Assembly (NCBI RefSeq): GCF_000621965.1
Contig: NZ_KK211376.1
Span: 177,051 to 241,050 of the forward strand
Direction of reading: 5' to 3'
DNA: 64,000 nt
From: Methanobrevibacter wolinii SH
GTDB taxonomy: Archaea; Methanobacteriota; Methanobacteria; Methanobacteriales; Methanobacteriaceae
The notes beneath the pieces were generated by a model, which saw only the letters and a program-made list of their open reading frames with translations, was not told the DNA's origin and ran no database searches. Below, in pieces: positions 18,201-26,586 of this stretch. The translations under genes were made by a program, and so were the position numbers. Position 1 is the first letter of the stretch. Each line of letters starts with the position of its first letter.

Positions 18201-19693
18201 GTAGTTGCACCAGTCAAAAGGTCTACTGCAGTTCTTGCAGCAGTAAAACCATCTTTAATATACCTTCCAACATCTTTTGCAGCACCACCCAATGTTTTAA
18301 TACTGAATACTGCGTCTGACATTGGTTTTGCAAAATCATTGATGTATGGTGCTACTGTTGCAAATCCAGCTATAGCTCCACCAACAGCAATAATACCCTT
18401 GGTTAAGCCGGGTGTTGTGCGGTCAAGTTCAAGGAAAGCATCACAAGCATTCTTAATGTACGGTGTTAATTCATCACCGATTTGTCTTCCTGCTACACGG
18501 AACCTTTTCTTGAGCATTTCAATACTACCACTTGTAGTATCCATTACTCCGCCAAGGTCTCCGAGACCACCAAGACATTTATTTAATGCTCTTGTGTATC
18601 CTTCTACATCTGAAGCTTCACCACTCCAGCCCATAGCCTTCATTTTTTCTTTTGTGATACCGAAATTCTCTTTGAGTATTTGGAAATCACCATTAAGACC
18701 AGAATATGCTTCTCCCATCTGGTAAGCTGCTGTTGCAGTATCATTACCCATCAAGATACTAGCTTCACCAAGCTTCATAACAGCCTCTTTAGTACCCGCA
18801 AGTTGTTCATTGCTCATACTAGTGGATAATTTAATCTTGTTTAAAGCATTTACCATTGAATCCATACCAACAACACTTGTATTTGTCATTGTATCAAGAC
18901 TATTCAAGAGTGAATCACTAGCAGTCTTAGAACCCATAATCGCAGTATTCAAACTACTCATCTTTTCACGAGACAGACTCAAACCCACTGTAAGGTCTTT
19001 AATACTATTGACTCCCATTGCACCAACGGCACTTGCTATCATTCCACCCATGGTTTGGAAGCTATTTCCAAGCCCAGTAACCTTTGATTTCACTGAATCT
19101 ATAGCAGAACCAAGCCTTGAACGGATACTGCTTGCTACACTATGAACCTTAGACCTGATTATCTCCCAACTATTTCCAAGACCAGTACGAACAGCAGTCC
19201 CCAAGACCATGATTTTACCCTTGGTACTTGAAATATCAACTCCCATCTGAGATATTTTCAACCTTGCACGATCTAGATTTGAACCAAGGCTTGGATCTAG
19301 TTTCATTTGGTGTAATCTGTTTGCAGCTTCTGAAGCACCAATTCCAACAATCCTGGTTTTGTTTGCAATTGCTGTGTAAACATTGGTTACGGTTTGTCCG
19401 TAGCTTTTTGTACTCATTAATGCTTGTTTCTGAGCTTGTGTAAGATTATTAAAAGCTGTTTTTCCAATTTTACCAGATTGGAGTAAACTCATGTCCATTT
19501 CACGGAGTGCCTTTTCTGAGTAGGATAAGCTATTTCTGAACTGATTTGAGGCTTGTGTTGATTTGCTCATTGACTGTTTTGAGGTGTTTCCCATATCATC
19601 CATTGATTTTTTAACTTTCTCCACGGTTTTTGATATTTGGTCTTCAGCTTTAAGTATAATGTTTATAATGTGTTGTGAGACCAATTTATTCAC
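15242..19693 (-). CDS. Tape measure protein with C-terminal pseudomurein-peptidase-like domain
   Basis: 1483 residues, the longest gene. It has an N-terminal coiled-coil (ISKTVEKVKKSMDDM), long helical stretches, hydrophobic membrane-like segments (about 425-580 and 650-790), and repeats of the PGRVxxxIxxxAxRIAAGA type near 800-890. These are typical of tape measure proteins that fix tail length and pass through the envelope during DNA entry. The C-terminal domain (about 1195-1385) has CNCSDGADALLALARTCG with Cys1321, EGHFCTR with His1351 and EILDTTA with Asp1362: a transglutaminase-like Cys-His-Asp triad as in pseudomurein endoisopeptidases. I infer that it opens the cell wall during infection. 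The end overlaps the next start by 4 bases. Confidence 0.85.
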   Translation of the reverse strand: MNKLVSQHIINIILKAEDQISKTVEKVKKSMDDMGNTSKQSMSKSTQASNQFRNSLSYSEKALREMDMSLLQSGKIGKTAFNNLTQAQKQALMSTKSYGQTVTNVYTAIANKTRIVGIGASEAANRLHQMKLDPSLGSNLDRARLKISQMGVDISSTKGKIMVLGTAVRTGLGNSWEIIRSKVHSVASSIRSRLGSAIDSVKSKVTGLGNSFQTMGGMIASAVGAMGVNSIKDLTVGLSLSREKMSSLNTAIMGSKTASDSLLNSLDTMTNTSVVGMDSMVNALNKIKLSTSMSNEQLAGTKEAVMKLGEASILMGNDTATAAYQMGEAYSGLNGDFQILKENFGITKEKMKAMGWSGEASDVEGYTRALNKCLGGLGDLGGVMDTTSGSIEMLKKRFRVAGRQIGDELTPYIKNACDAFLELDRTTPGLTKGIIAVGGAIAGFATVAPYINDFAKPMSDAVFSIKTLGGAAKDVGRYIKDGFTAARTAVDLLTGATTLNTLAEEGNAFAAGLLSVKTSLLATKNFIAAVATGDLAAANEILNASFLASPVGLVVAGVIALAVAAYEVGKYFGWWKDIPTMFEAMTAGIKRLWAAFINNPDVQGLIKGISDAFNWLCDAIKPVTDAFSNVFPESATGEFDIVRAIIDAVGYSFQVLKGILIAITVPAQAMIEVITQIIEILSPLLIPVLELIGQVLLDMVSGLLQIIDLFAQFGEGQITLSELLTGIWTILLDTFTLILTTIVTTIAGWIIQIATMALQAGMNFVYGIISWISQLPGRVFAWIIATASRIAAGASRWVSIGRSRASSMVSAVISFISQLPGRVASFILSTAGRIAAGAGAWISNARSKAAGVVSAVVGQVSQLPGKVYTEFMNIGSRIMSAGSDLVNKARQIGQNIVNGMLNAMHIHSPGIIQKKVVKEFEDTLANVADMTSQAEKAGANVGESLVSSYKNFELPTQTLNVEANTTQSNSADSDDGDERAQEEVANQNKTLASMVANVNQKYNQMKSLAGIDLSQLQLMNTQAFTNIRANEMTQMNLMANHINSSLLKIINYTQTGLLQTSNITKDNLNKMQNSTSKITKEMVKAWNSMKNSIVSAAKNIKNEATTHFNTLSSTIGGFYRKLQNPNLWGAGPSNSGMMQRNRVVGRASSGGASSGMSLMSSILANSIRREKNIPQYITPLQAQSIPCLTSGNIEYNTNNGKIDTTSLIRSGALSGVCLDCASGAGAWENTAAPNIKKIKDTTNNWSMKGPAIHTGAGNIQTGLAFKVKDFASGTPNISFSAFKQIGAALFAPGSGIPYDHYCDSEKYGTWQNAIAAGRCNCSDGADALLALARTCGFQGEKVHCYWDGEGHFCTRINGEILDTTAMQQRGMWVSSAVTGYGSGPAPKRVGRQTVARSSGFTENNEENTPDNGEFTLNGEITVNHTFEGLPENVDEDTIVRMIRETTDSDNWIKNLANNIRFQLEDAKAKTRLERKANRSRGIT

Positions 19694-19798
19694 CTCTAAA
19701 AATAAAAATAAAAAAATAAAGAATTTTTATATAAAAAATAGCTATAAATTTTGTTCTAAAAAAAAGAGAGGAGGAAACAAACCAAAATGGCAGTATAG

Positions 19799-19936
19799 CT
19801 ATTCTACACGGTTCATTTCCTCATACAATTGCATTCTTCCTTTACTGATAAAGATATTCTGGATAAAAGTAAGATTATTCTGATTATCAGCTATATGATA
19901 TCCACAATAATCTAGCCAGATAATGTTTTTTGCTTC
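19799..19936 (-). CDS. Tail chaperone 3' extension reached by +1 frameshift (candidate)
   Basis: Directly after the stop of the upstream 153-residue gene, the +1 frame is open for about 45 codons (DEAKNIIWLDYCGYH ... YEEMNRVE, stop at 19799-19801). It has no usable start: the nearest ATG, in the TGATGA, is in another frame. The junction reads AAA GAC TGA TGA, and a +1 slip at the stop codon gives GAC GAT GAA. Short second ORFs made by frameshifting just before the tape measure gene are the hallmark of G/GT tail assembly chaperones. The product would run from 20399 to 19799 (about 200 residues). Alternatively it is a decayed or unrelated ORF. Confidence 0.6.
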   Translation of the reverse strand, partial: EAKNIIWLDYCGYHIADNQNNLTFIQNIFISKGRMQLYEEMNRVE

Positions 19937-19937
19937 A

Positions 19938-20399
19938 TCAGTCTTTAGGAAATTCATCTACATCACTTTCAAGGTCTGGGTTATTTAATCCAGATATTCT
20001 TTGAACGTGTTCATAGATTTCATTAATAACGACTGAAGGAGCATTAAGTAATTCTTCTTCAGTGATATTTTCTTTTTCATCTTTGTTTTGTTCATTATCA
20101 AGTGAATATACTACTGCTTTGATTTTTGCTTGATTTTGAGCTTGAGTAGTTTTCAAAACAGATAATTTTCCTTTACTTTCGAGTTGTGATTTGATATTCC
20201 TTGACCTTGCGGTACGATTGTTTGCTTTTTCATTTGTTTCAAAAGTACCGATAGCTGCAGCTTCAATCTCACTAATTTCATTGATTTCTCCTTGAGTTAA
20301 TGGACGAAGATATACTTCACCCTCAAGTGATTTGATTGGGTAAGCTTTTACGTTGTTTTTTCCTGCAATAATATCTGAAATGTTTATTTTTCTAGCCAT
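19938..20399 (-). CDS. Tail assembly chaperone (gpG-like)
   Basis: 153 residues, helical and charged, between the tail tube gene and the tape measure gene, where tail chaperones are encoded. The segment VYLRPLTQGEINEISEIEAA is like other tail chaperone N-termini that bind the tape measure. GGAGGATAACAGATT precedes the ATG. The C-terminus (DLESDVDEFPKD) is acidic and leads into the overlapping +1 frame described above. It should act in the cytoplasm during tail assembly and not be in the virion. Confidence 0.7.
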   Translation of the reverse strand: MARKINISDIIAGKNNVKAYPIKSLEGEVYLRPLTQGEINEISEIEAAAIGTFETNEKANNRTARSRNIKSQLESKGKLSVLKTTQAQNQAKIKAVVYSLDNEQNKDEKENITEEELLNAPSVVINEIYEHVQRISGLNNPDLESDVDEFPKD

Positions 20400-20439
20400 A
20401 ATCTGTTATCCTCCATATATTCTTTTTACTAGTAAATAG

Positions 20440-21714
20440 CTATTCGTTTTTTGTTGCTGTAACTGTAATTGTTTCAGTAGACTCATTAACACTGAACAAA
20501 CCATTCTTGTTGATAGTGTATCCTTCAATTGAAGTAGAATACCTACCATAAATCACACTAGGGAATGTTACAGTTCCATCACTACCAGTAGCAGCAGCTG
20601 CAATATTAATAGATTTATCATCTCTTGAGGTGATAGTTACATTTGCATTTTCAACTGCTTTTCCTGATTTATCTACTACTTTGACTGTTACGTTTGTTGC
20701 AGTACCTTCAGCACTAGCAGCTATCTCTGGTTGATTGTTGATTAATTCAACATACATATCAGTTATTACACTAGTTCCATCTTTAAGAGTTGCTTTTCCA
20801 GTACCTACAGCTTGAAGGTTGAATGTTACTTCAATTTCATCAGATTCTGAGCCTTCATATTCAACACTTACAAGACATTCTGGGAAGAAGATTACTAATT
20901 TGTCTGAACGGTCTTCACAAATGTTTGTAATAATTTTTAACGGCATTTTGTAGATTTTACATTCAGAAGGAGATGTTCCAGCTTCACCATACTCAGCTTT
21001 CTGAATAAGTTCTAATGTTTCTTTTTCTAATGTTGAAACAATACTAAGTGTGATTTCTCTTTGTTGTGCTGCTGCTTTCCTTTGAGGCATACGACTACCA
21101 AGACCAACTGTTTTATCTTGGTTAAGGTTGTTTTTACCTTCAAAACTGAATGATGATACGATTCCGGGAGGTACATCATTATCTAATTCAACACTAACAT
21201 CATAAAACATTACTGGGATATCACCATCGATTAACACTTGATTGTAAGTGTTTGCATCAATACTTTCCATTGTTTCATCTTTGTAGATCCAATCTGCAGC
21301 CATGGTCATGTACTCATCTGATACTTCTAATTTGAGTCCGTCAAGTAATGCTCCTACGATTGTTTTTTCTGCTACATCGAAAGTCTCCCATAATGTGAAA
21401 CTGTTCAAACTGGTTGATTCTCCACCCCAGAATTCATGTGAATTTGTTTTTGTTCCAGCTGTGAATTTATAGTTGTCAAGGAATGCTTTCATGTAGTGTC
21501 CTATTCTTTTCATATCTACTACTGATTCAAAGCTTGATGTTGGTTTGATTGCTCCAGCTCTTGCACGTTTAATCATTCTTGAACCACCAGTTTTGGTTAC
21601 TGGTTCAGCGTTGAGTGCAGCGCTGAGTTTGGTTGCTTGTTGGTGCCAGTCTGGTGCTACTGCTGGTTTTCCGTAAGTGGATTCTTCTTTTATTCCAAGT
21701 ACACGAAGTCCCAT
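20440..21714 (-). CDS. Major tail tube protein with C-terminal Ig-like domain
   Basis: 424 residues. The N-terminal 310 form a beta-rich tail-tube type domain (GIKEESTYGKPAVAP start, GIVSSFSFEGKNN, a late SVEYEGSESDEIEVTFNLQAV strand). The last 95 residues are a separate Ig-like/carboxypeptidase-regulatory-like domain (NVTVKVVDKSGKAVENANVT ... GRYSTSIEGY), a common add-on of tube proteins exposed on the tail surface. GAGGTAAATAAAT lies before the ATG. The stop is TAG inside the AATAGCTATT motif that recurs at several prophage gene ends. Confidence 0.8.
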   Translation of the reverse strand: MGLRVLGIKEESTYGKPAVAPDWHQQATKLSAALNAEPVTKTGGSRMIKRARAGAIKPTSSFESVVDMKRIGHYMKAFLDNYKFTAGTKTNSHEFWGGESTSLNSFTLWETFDVAEKTIVGALLDGLKLEVSDEYMTMAADWIYKDETMESIDANTYNQVLIDGDIPVMFYDVSVELDNDVPPGIVSSFSFEGKNNLNQDKTVGLGSRMPQRKAAAQQREITLSIVSTLEKETLELIQKAEYGEAGTSPSECKIYKMPLKIITNICEDRSDKLVIFFPECLVSVEYEGSESDEIEVTFNLQAVGTGKATLKDGTSVITDMYVELINNQPEIAASAEGTATNVTVKVVDKSGKAVENANVTITSRDDKSINIAAAATGSDGTVTFPSVIYGRYSTSIEGYTINKNGLFSVNESTETITVTATKNE

Positions 21715-21778
21715 ATTTATTTACCTCTATTCATTTTTTTAATTAATTAATTAATTATTTTCTTAAGTTTTAAGTTCT

Positions 21779-22282
21779 TTATCCGCAGAACCTTTTTGCA
21801 CGAAGTTTGAAGTCATAGACAATAACAGACATGTTAATACTATTACTTGCCCCGTTGGGGTCTTCTCCAGTTACAAGGAGTTCTTGAAACTTCATATTAT
21901 CAAATAGTTTGCCCCTTGATGGATTATCATTATCAATGTTTGTTAATCTCCAACCTTTTTCTAAGGTTTTTCCTATCCGTAATGCAAGGTTTCTGCTTTT
22001 CATTTGCCCTTCTGTGGGGTCTTCACTGTCATAGTCAATTGCAAAGAAATTGTAACGTGCAACATACATTTCAGACTGATTTCCTACCCCAGTAGATTCA
22101 AGAAATACTCTGTCTTCAACAATCCAGATAGCGGGATAATCAACCCCCTGTAATTGTTTGTCTCCCAAATATATTTCATCTACATCACTGAGGAGTCCTT
22201 CTTTTGTATGTTCTTTTTCTAGTATTTCTAGTATTGCAGGTTGTATTCTGCTTAATGCTTTTACAAAACTAGGTCTATTCAT
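21779..22282 (-). CDS. Tail terminator/tail completion protein
   Basis: 167 residues. Position between the HK97-gp10-like gene and the tail tube gene, plus the pattern RPSFVKALSRIQPAILEILEK, YPAIWIVEDRVF and KSRNLALRIGKTLEKGW, fit tail terminator proteins that cap the growing tail. The ATG at 22282 is preferred to an in-frame GTG 12 bases upstream, because GTGGGTGTG fits as its ribosome binding site. Function is inferred mainly from order and length. Confidence 0.6.
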   Translation of the reverse strand: MNRPSFVKALSRIQPAILEILEKEHTKEGLLSDVDEIYLGDKQLQGVDYPAIWIVEDRVFLESTGVGNQSEMYVARYNFFAIDYDSEDPTEGQMKSRNLALRIGKTLEKGWRLTNIDNDNPSRGKLFDNMKFQELLVTGEDPNGASNSINMSVIVYDFKLRAKRFCG

Positions 22283-22304
22283 AAAAATACACACCCACTA
22301 ATGT

Positions 22305-22742
22305 TTAATTGTAGTTTTCTTGTAATGCTCTAGCAAACATTTCATCAAGTCTATCTTGAACATTCTCAATACTTTTTTCAACAAACTTCTGACCTTTCTG
22401 CCCCCGTACATAACGTGCAAAAATTGTCTCACCATGTACACTGAAAACAAGTACAGAAGCACGACGAGGACGGATAACATCATGCCTAGGTCCAAAAAGT
22501 CCAGTTCCATTGTTAACCCATTCAGCATATTTAACGTCTGAATATACTGCTCTTTGTAAATCTCCACTTTCTTCAATATACCAAGACGCATAAAGGAATT
22601 TGGTTTCTCCTTTTGGGCTGTTCTGGGTTAATTGTCTTCTTAATTCTTCACTAGAATATTTCATTGTCCCACGGATGACATTCCGGGTTACATATGATGG
22701 GTCTACTCCAGTTCGTTGTAGATCTACAGTGAATCTTATCAT
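22305..22742 (-). CDS. Head-tail joining protein, HK97 gp10 family
   Basis: 145 residues. The segment YSDVKYAEWVNNGTGLFGPRHDVIRPR is the family hallmark (YAxxVExGTG...G..P.PF-like loop), and the C-terminal helix FVEKSIENVQDRLDEMFARAL fits. Such proteins join head and tail. The start is 2 bases from the stop of the upstream connector gene, so the two are translationally coupled. Confidence 0.8.
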   Translation of the reverse strand: MIRFTVDLQRTGVDPSYVTRNVIRGTMKYSSEELRRQLTQNSPKGETKFLYASWYIEESGDLQRAVYSDVKYAEWVNNGTGLFGPRHDVIRPRRASVLVFSVHGETIFARYVRGQKGQKFVEKSIENVQDRLDEMFARALQENYN

Positions 22743-22744
22743 AA

Positions 22745-23152
22745 TTAATCCTCTCTGTAGATTGTGAATATTGATAATTTGCTAGAATTTACTTTACTGA
22801 CACGGTATTCTTCAAGCATTTCACGGATATTATCATCCATGAATTCTACTTTTAAGAAGTCTACATTCCAATCATTATGCTTGATAATAGGTGTGTCTCT
22901 TCTTGTTTGTGCAAAAGCCATTAAATTAGAAACCATCAAACTACAAGCTAAACGTACAGTCCCTGGTGGAGTGGTGGTTTCAGATAAACTAGGAAATTGT
23001 CTGTTACAATATTTGTCAATTGCATCAGAAGCAAGAGTAATCCACTGTTCCAAGAGTTTCTGTAATTCCTCTTCAGGATTATCTGAATTCTTGAACCATT
23101 GCTTGCTTTTAACCCCAGTTAGGTTTGTTACATCTTCTATACTACAATACAT
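22745..23152 (-). CDS. Head-tail connector/adaptor protein (gp6-like)
   Basis: 135 residues with the pattern of phage connector proteins: MYCSIEDVTNLTGVKSKQWF, then LEQWITLASDAIDKYCNRQF (helix bearing the IDxYxxR signature), and a late LACSLMVSNLMAF helix. These form a ring between portal and tail. GAGGTAATATT precedes the ATG. Confidence 0.78.
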   Translation of the reverse strand: MYCSIEDVTNLTGVKSKQWFKNSDNPEEELQKLLEQWITLASDAIDKYCNRQFPSLSETTTPPGTVRLACSLMVSNLMAFAQTRRDTPIIKHNDWNVDFLKVEFMDDNIREMLEEYRVSKVNSSKLSIFTIYRED

Positions 23153-23194
23153 AATATTACCTCACCCCCCACACATATTGGGGTTTTTTTGTAG

Positions 23195-23557
23195 CTATTT
23201 TTTTTGTAATTTGAAATTTAAACTAGAATTTCCTTTGATTTCAACTATATCCTCTAATGTCTTATAGTCTTCTGCTTCAATACTGATACTGTATTTGCCA
23301 GATTGTACTGCTTTGATTGTGCAGCCTCCAGCACTACCAGTAACTGCAGAATAAGATTCAACCCCCTGGAGGCGGATTTGTGCATCTTTTATTGGTTTAT
23401 CTTCTTCATCTGTGATACTGCATTTAAGATTGTATGTTGAAGACACACTTGTATCTTCAACACCATTAATCGCATCACAAAGAATACCCCATAAGGCTTT
23501 AGTGGATTGTCTTTGAAGACCTGTAAGTTCATTCCATTCTGGAAGCTTATTCATCAA
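23195..23557 (-). CDS. Small Ig-like (carboxypeptidase-regulatory-like) virion protein
   Basis: 120 residues: a 35-residue helical N-terminus and one Ig-like domain (YNLKCSITDEEDKPIKDAQI ... SGKYSISIEAEDYKTLEDIVEI). Located between capsid and connector genes, where decoration proteins often lie. The Ig module resembles the tail tube C-terminus. I suggest a capsid decoration protein; no direct proof. The stop is TAG in the AATAGCTAC form of the recurring motif. Confidence 0.5.
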   Translation of the reverse strand: MMNKLPEWNELTGLQRQSTKALWGILCDAINGVEDTSVSSTYNLKCSITDEEDKPIKDAQIRLQGVESYSAVTGSAGGCTIKAVQSGKYSISIEAEDYKTLEDIVEIKGNSSLNFKLQKK

Positions 23558-23570
23558 GAAAACCCCCCAT

Positions 23571-24602
23571 TTATACTTTGTGGGATTCTTGGATTTTTCC
23601 TGCTTCTTCAGTACTGATTGAAGCTACAACTGCTGCTTCTGTGAAATTGTATTGAACGTCAGCTCTCATTCTGAACCAGTATTTAGTGTTTTCTTTTGCT
23701 GCTTCTCTTTCTGGTTCAACAGTAATCTGTTTGTAGACTCCGTAGTTCATGTTTCTTGGGTCTTGAAGTGTACATTTCACATCCCCAGTAACAGTTCTTG
23801 CATCTTCCGCATCAAGTGTTACACATTGTTGGATTGGGATTCCTTTGTATGCAAGACCGCTGAAGCCAGTTTGAGTAGAATCACCAAGTGCAGTTCCTCT
23901 GGATTTAAGAAGGTTTCTGTATGCATCTTCTACTTCGAAAGGAACATAGAATTTAAGGTTGTTTCTGTCTCTGAATCTTGAAGGCATTGCTTTTATCATG
24001 GAATCGAACATGTCTTCAACAGTTCCTTTTTCCAAGTCAAAATTACCAGCAGCAGAATCTACACCTTTACTTTTGAGTTGTTGACCAGCAAGTTTTAACC
24101 AACCATCATTTGTAGCAAGAAGACCATCTGAGGTTTTTGTAGTGTCCCCAAATAAAGCCCAGTATTCAAGGTCTTCCCCTATTCTTTCTCCCATCATTGC
24201 AAGGAGTGTTTGTTCAAATTGTGCTTGTTCAATGTTATCTTCTTTTTCATCATCTGTGATTTCACACATTGCTTTAAGTTTTTTAACATCTAATTCATTT
24301 GCACCGAAGTCTACATCTGCTGCAGTGATATTTGAACCATCTGTTACTCCAGCACTGTTATAACCATTTGTGAGTACTCTTCCATTAATTCCAGTCCTGT
24401 TTAATTCTTTTTTAGGACGATTCATTAATTCAAATTTAGCATCGTTAAGAATGGTTTGAGGTAAGGTAGCATAACGGAGGAATTGCCCTAATTGTTCTGG
24501 GTTAAGGATTGCTTTCCCAGTTACCATGTCTGTGTACATGGATTTGAATGCTGCTTTTTCATTTTCATTTACAAGTTGATTAAGTATTTGTGAATTATCC
24601 AT
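23571..24602 (-). CDS. Major capsid protein, HK97 fold
   Basis: 343 residues. N-terminal helical region (NSQILNQLVNENEKAAFKSM), then SAGVTDGSNITAADVDFGANEL, the EDLEYWALFGD helix typical of HK97-like capsids, FYVPFEVEDAYRNLL and the C-terminal ADVQYNFTEAAVVAS strand. It follows the protease/scaffold gene, as in other HK97-type viruses. The ATG at 24602 (GGAATGAT just upstream) is preferred over one 9 bases earlier. Confidence 0.85.
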   Translation of the reverse strand: MDNSQILNQLVNENEKAAFKSMYTDMVTGKAILNPEQLGQFLRYATLPQTILNDAKFELMNRPKKELNRTGINGRVLTNGYNSAGVTDGSNITAADVDFGANELDVKKLKAMCEITDDEKEDNIEQAQFEQTLLAMMGERIGEDLEYWALFGDTTKTSDGLLATNDGWLKLAGQQLKSKGVDSAAGNFDLEKGTVEDMFDSMIKAMPSRFRDRNNLKFYVPFEVEDAYRNLLKSRGTALGDSTQTGFSGLAYKGIPIQQCVTLDAEDARTVTGDVKCTLQDPRNMNYGVYKQITVEPEREAAKENTKYWFRMRADVQYNFTEAAVVASISTEEAGKIQESHKV

Positions 24603-24637
24603 AATTATCATTCCATTTACTTATAATTGTTTTTTCT

Positions 24638-25690
24638 TTATTTTCTGGTTTTCATGTGTGTAGAAGGATTTCTACCCATGATTTCGTAGACAGTTTGTGC
24701 ATCAGATTTGGTTGCTGTGGATTCTCTGATTTCATGTTCAGATAATGCTTTTCCTTTCTGTGCAACATCATTGCTGCTGCCTTTTTTCATTTTTTGAAGT
24801 TTTTGGATTTGTGCTTGAAGTTGAGCTATTTTTTTATCAATATCTTCATCTGATAAAGTGTCTTCTGCAGGAGCATTGTTTTTGTCTTCTGCAGTATCAG
24901 GTTCATCAGGTTCAGGTTTTTTCTGTTTTCTAGGTTTACTAGATTTCATAGCTGCAAAGAATTCATCTTTAAATTTTTCAAAATCCTGTACAGTTACAAA
25001 ATCCTCATGCTCTACAGTCTCTACTTCTTCTTTTTCTGATTTTGTAGAAACTTCTTCCTCAGCCTCATTCTTGTTTAAGCCAAGAAAATCCATTAATTGT
25101 GTTTTAAAAGTTACATCATCCATAATATCATCTTTATGTTCATTATTCTTTTCTTTGTTGCATTCACAAAATTTCGCTTTCCGCAAACATGGACTTTTAA
25201 CAAGACTAATAGCAAAACCTACAGGATCATCAATATCATGTATAATTTTTCCTGCAGAAGATTTCATGCCTGCTTCTTGTATTTTTTGTGCTAGTTCGCG
25301 GTTTAGTACTGTGGGGCTGTAACCAGTGAATTCACCGTTTAGTGCCCGTTTTATGGTTGTGGGGTCTGTGATTCTGGTTGTAGCCATCCATGTACCGGCA
25401 GGTATTACGGTTTCCTCACCATCAATATATTTCAGGGTCATTGGTGTATCTGTAATCCATGATTTTTCCGCTACACCGACCTTTTGGTGGGTGAATAGGT
25501 AGTCATGGTCTTTTTCTACTATACCGTAGTTTTTGTATGCTTCAGCAATGTTCCGGATTTCGTCTGCTGTGAATGGTTTTTCTCCACGGTGGAAATCACA
25601 GTCTGCTTCTCCTGGTATCATTACTGGGGCAGTGAAAAGTAGTTCGTTGGTTTTATCACTTTTTTGTGATATTTGTTGTAGTGATTTCAA
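24638..25690 (-). CDS. Prohead protease/scaffold fusion (XkdF-like, S78-type)
   Basis: 350 residues. The N-terminal 170 resemble XkdF-type serine proteases: PVMIPGEADCDFHRGE, EKDHDYLFTHQKVGVAEKSW (candidate catalytic His) and GTWMATTRITDP with GEFTGYSPT (candidate Ser). The C-terminal half is acidic, low complexity and coiled-coil (DEDIDKKIAQLQAQIQKLQK), as expected for an internal scaffold removed by the protease. It is directly upstream of the capsid gene and is probably processed from the prohead. Confidence 0.8.
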   Translation of the reverse strand: MKSLQQISQKSDKTNELLFTAPVMIPGEADCDFHRGEKPFTADEIRNIAEAYKNYGIVEKDHDYLFTHQKVGVAEKSWITDTPMTLKYIDGEETVIPAGTWMATTRITDPTTIKRALNGEFTGYSPTVLNRELAQKIQEAGMKSSAGKIIHDIDDPVGFAISLVKSPCLRKAKFCECNKEKNNEHKDDIMDDVTFKTQLMDFLGLNKNEAEEEVSTKSEKEEVETVEHEDFVTVQDFEKFKDEFFAAMKSSKPRKQKKPEPDEPDTAEDKNNAPAEDTLSDEDIDKKIAQLQAQIQKLQKMKKGSSNDVAQKGKALSEHEIRESTATKSDAQTVYEIMGRNPSTHMKTRK

Positions 25691-26181
25691 TGCAAATCAC
25701 CTTTATAATTGTTTTTAATTATTTTATTTTAAAATTAGAATTGAAGGGATGAAATAAAAGAAGCTTTAACAAATCTAGAATTTAAAGCTATTTCAACATT
25801 AGTTAAATCAAATAGCTTTAATAATTGTTTAAAATTAGATGTAAAAAATTAATTGAATTAAATTATAAAAGTAAAACAATATGTGTTAAAACAGAATAAA
25901 ACACGAAAATTTTAACACACACAAACAAGTAACAACAATATTTTAATTTTCTTTTAATAATCAGAGGTAATAACTAATGATAAACAATATTTTTTTTATT
26001 CTTCCCTTCAATAATATAAGGTGGACAAATAGAACCACCCAAAAAAAAGAAATACAATAAAAAAAGGGAATAGCTATCCCAAAAAAAACAACATGTAAAA
26101 TAAGAAAGAAAAAAAGTGTAATTAGTTGTTAATTACAGAAAAAGAAACAATATAAAATAAACAACATAAAAAAATTTAAAT
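25691..26181. other. Late-operon spacer with repeated motif, no gene
   Basis: 491 bases with no supported gene. It contains copy 1 of TATAAGGTGGACAAATA (26015) and the palindrome GGGAATAGCTATCCC (26067-26081). An open + strand stretch near 25750-25855 without a start may be a relic. This gap splits the late genes between the 127-residue acidic gene and the protease/scaffold gene, so a promoter or processing site may be here. Confidence 0.5.
26015..26035 (+). repeat. TATAAGGTGGACAAATA motif, copy 1
   Basis: This copy is identical over 21 bases to copy 2 (33837-33857), and copy 3 (35063-35079) shares the first 17. All face the same way and lie in gene-free DNA. TATTCTT-like sequence and TTCAA precede copies 1 and 3. 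It is not palindromic. No family assigned. Confidence 0.75.
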
Positions 26182-26565
26182 TTAAGTTATAGCACAATCT
26201 CCATTACTATTATATATATACCCCATACCAGGTCTACCTGGTGCAGGTTGAATAAGATCTGCGACAGAACAGTCATCCTCTGAAACAGAAATTATAAGTA
26301 AAGCAATATATTCATCGTTAGGATCATCAGTATTATCTTTGTCTTTTTGATAATCAGAAGTAAAAATATAAGCAATTGATTTATTTATATATTCATCTTC
26401 ATCATCATCTTCGTCAATTTCATATTTATTATAACCCCCTTTAACTTCAAGTGATAATAATTCAGGGGTTAAATCTAATGAAAGATTGAATCTTTTAAGC
26501 ACTTCACTAACAGTTTCCATAACCATTAACCTCATTATGTCATTAGTACTATTATATATATCCAA
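26182..26565 (-). CDS. Small acidic virion-cluster protein, unknown
   Basis: 127 residues. It has a highly acidic stretch (YEIDEDDDEDEYI, about 55-67). It lies between the minor head and protease/scaffold genes with a 21-base gap to the former. Start is uncertain: TTG at 26565 or the ATG ten codons later (MRLMVMETVSEVL); neither has a clear ribosome binding site. Not recognised; position suggests a head-related or accessory protein. Confidence 0.5.
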   Translation of the reverse strand: MDIYNSTNDIMRLMVMETVSEVLKRFNLSLDLTPELLSLEVKGGYNKYEIDEDDDEDEYINKSIAYIFTSDYQKDKDNTDDPNDEYIALLIISVSEDDCSVADLIQPAPGRPGMGYIYNSNGDCAIT

Positions 26566-26586
26566 TTAAATATATATTTTTTACTT

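Noticed and set aside
15918-18725. Long + strand ORFs opposite the tape measure gene
   Set aside because: Shadows of the minus-strand gene; no ribosome sites or domain motifs.
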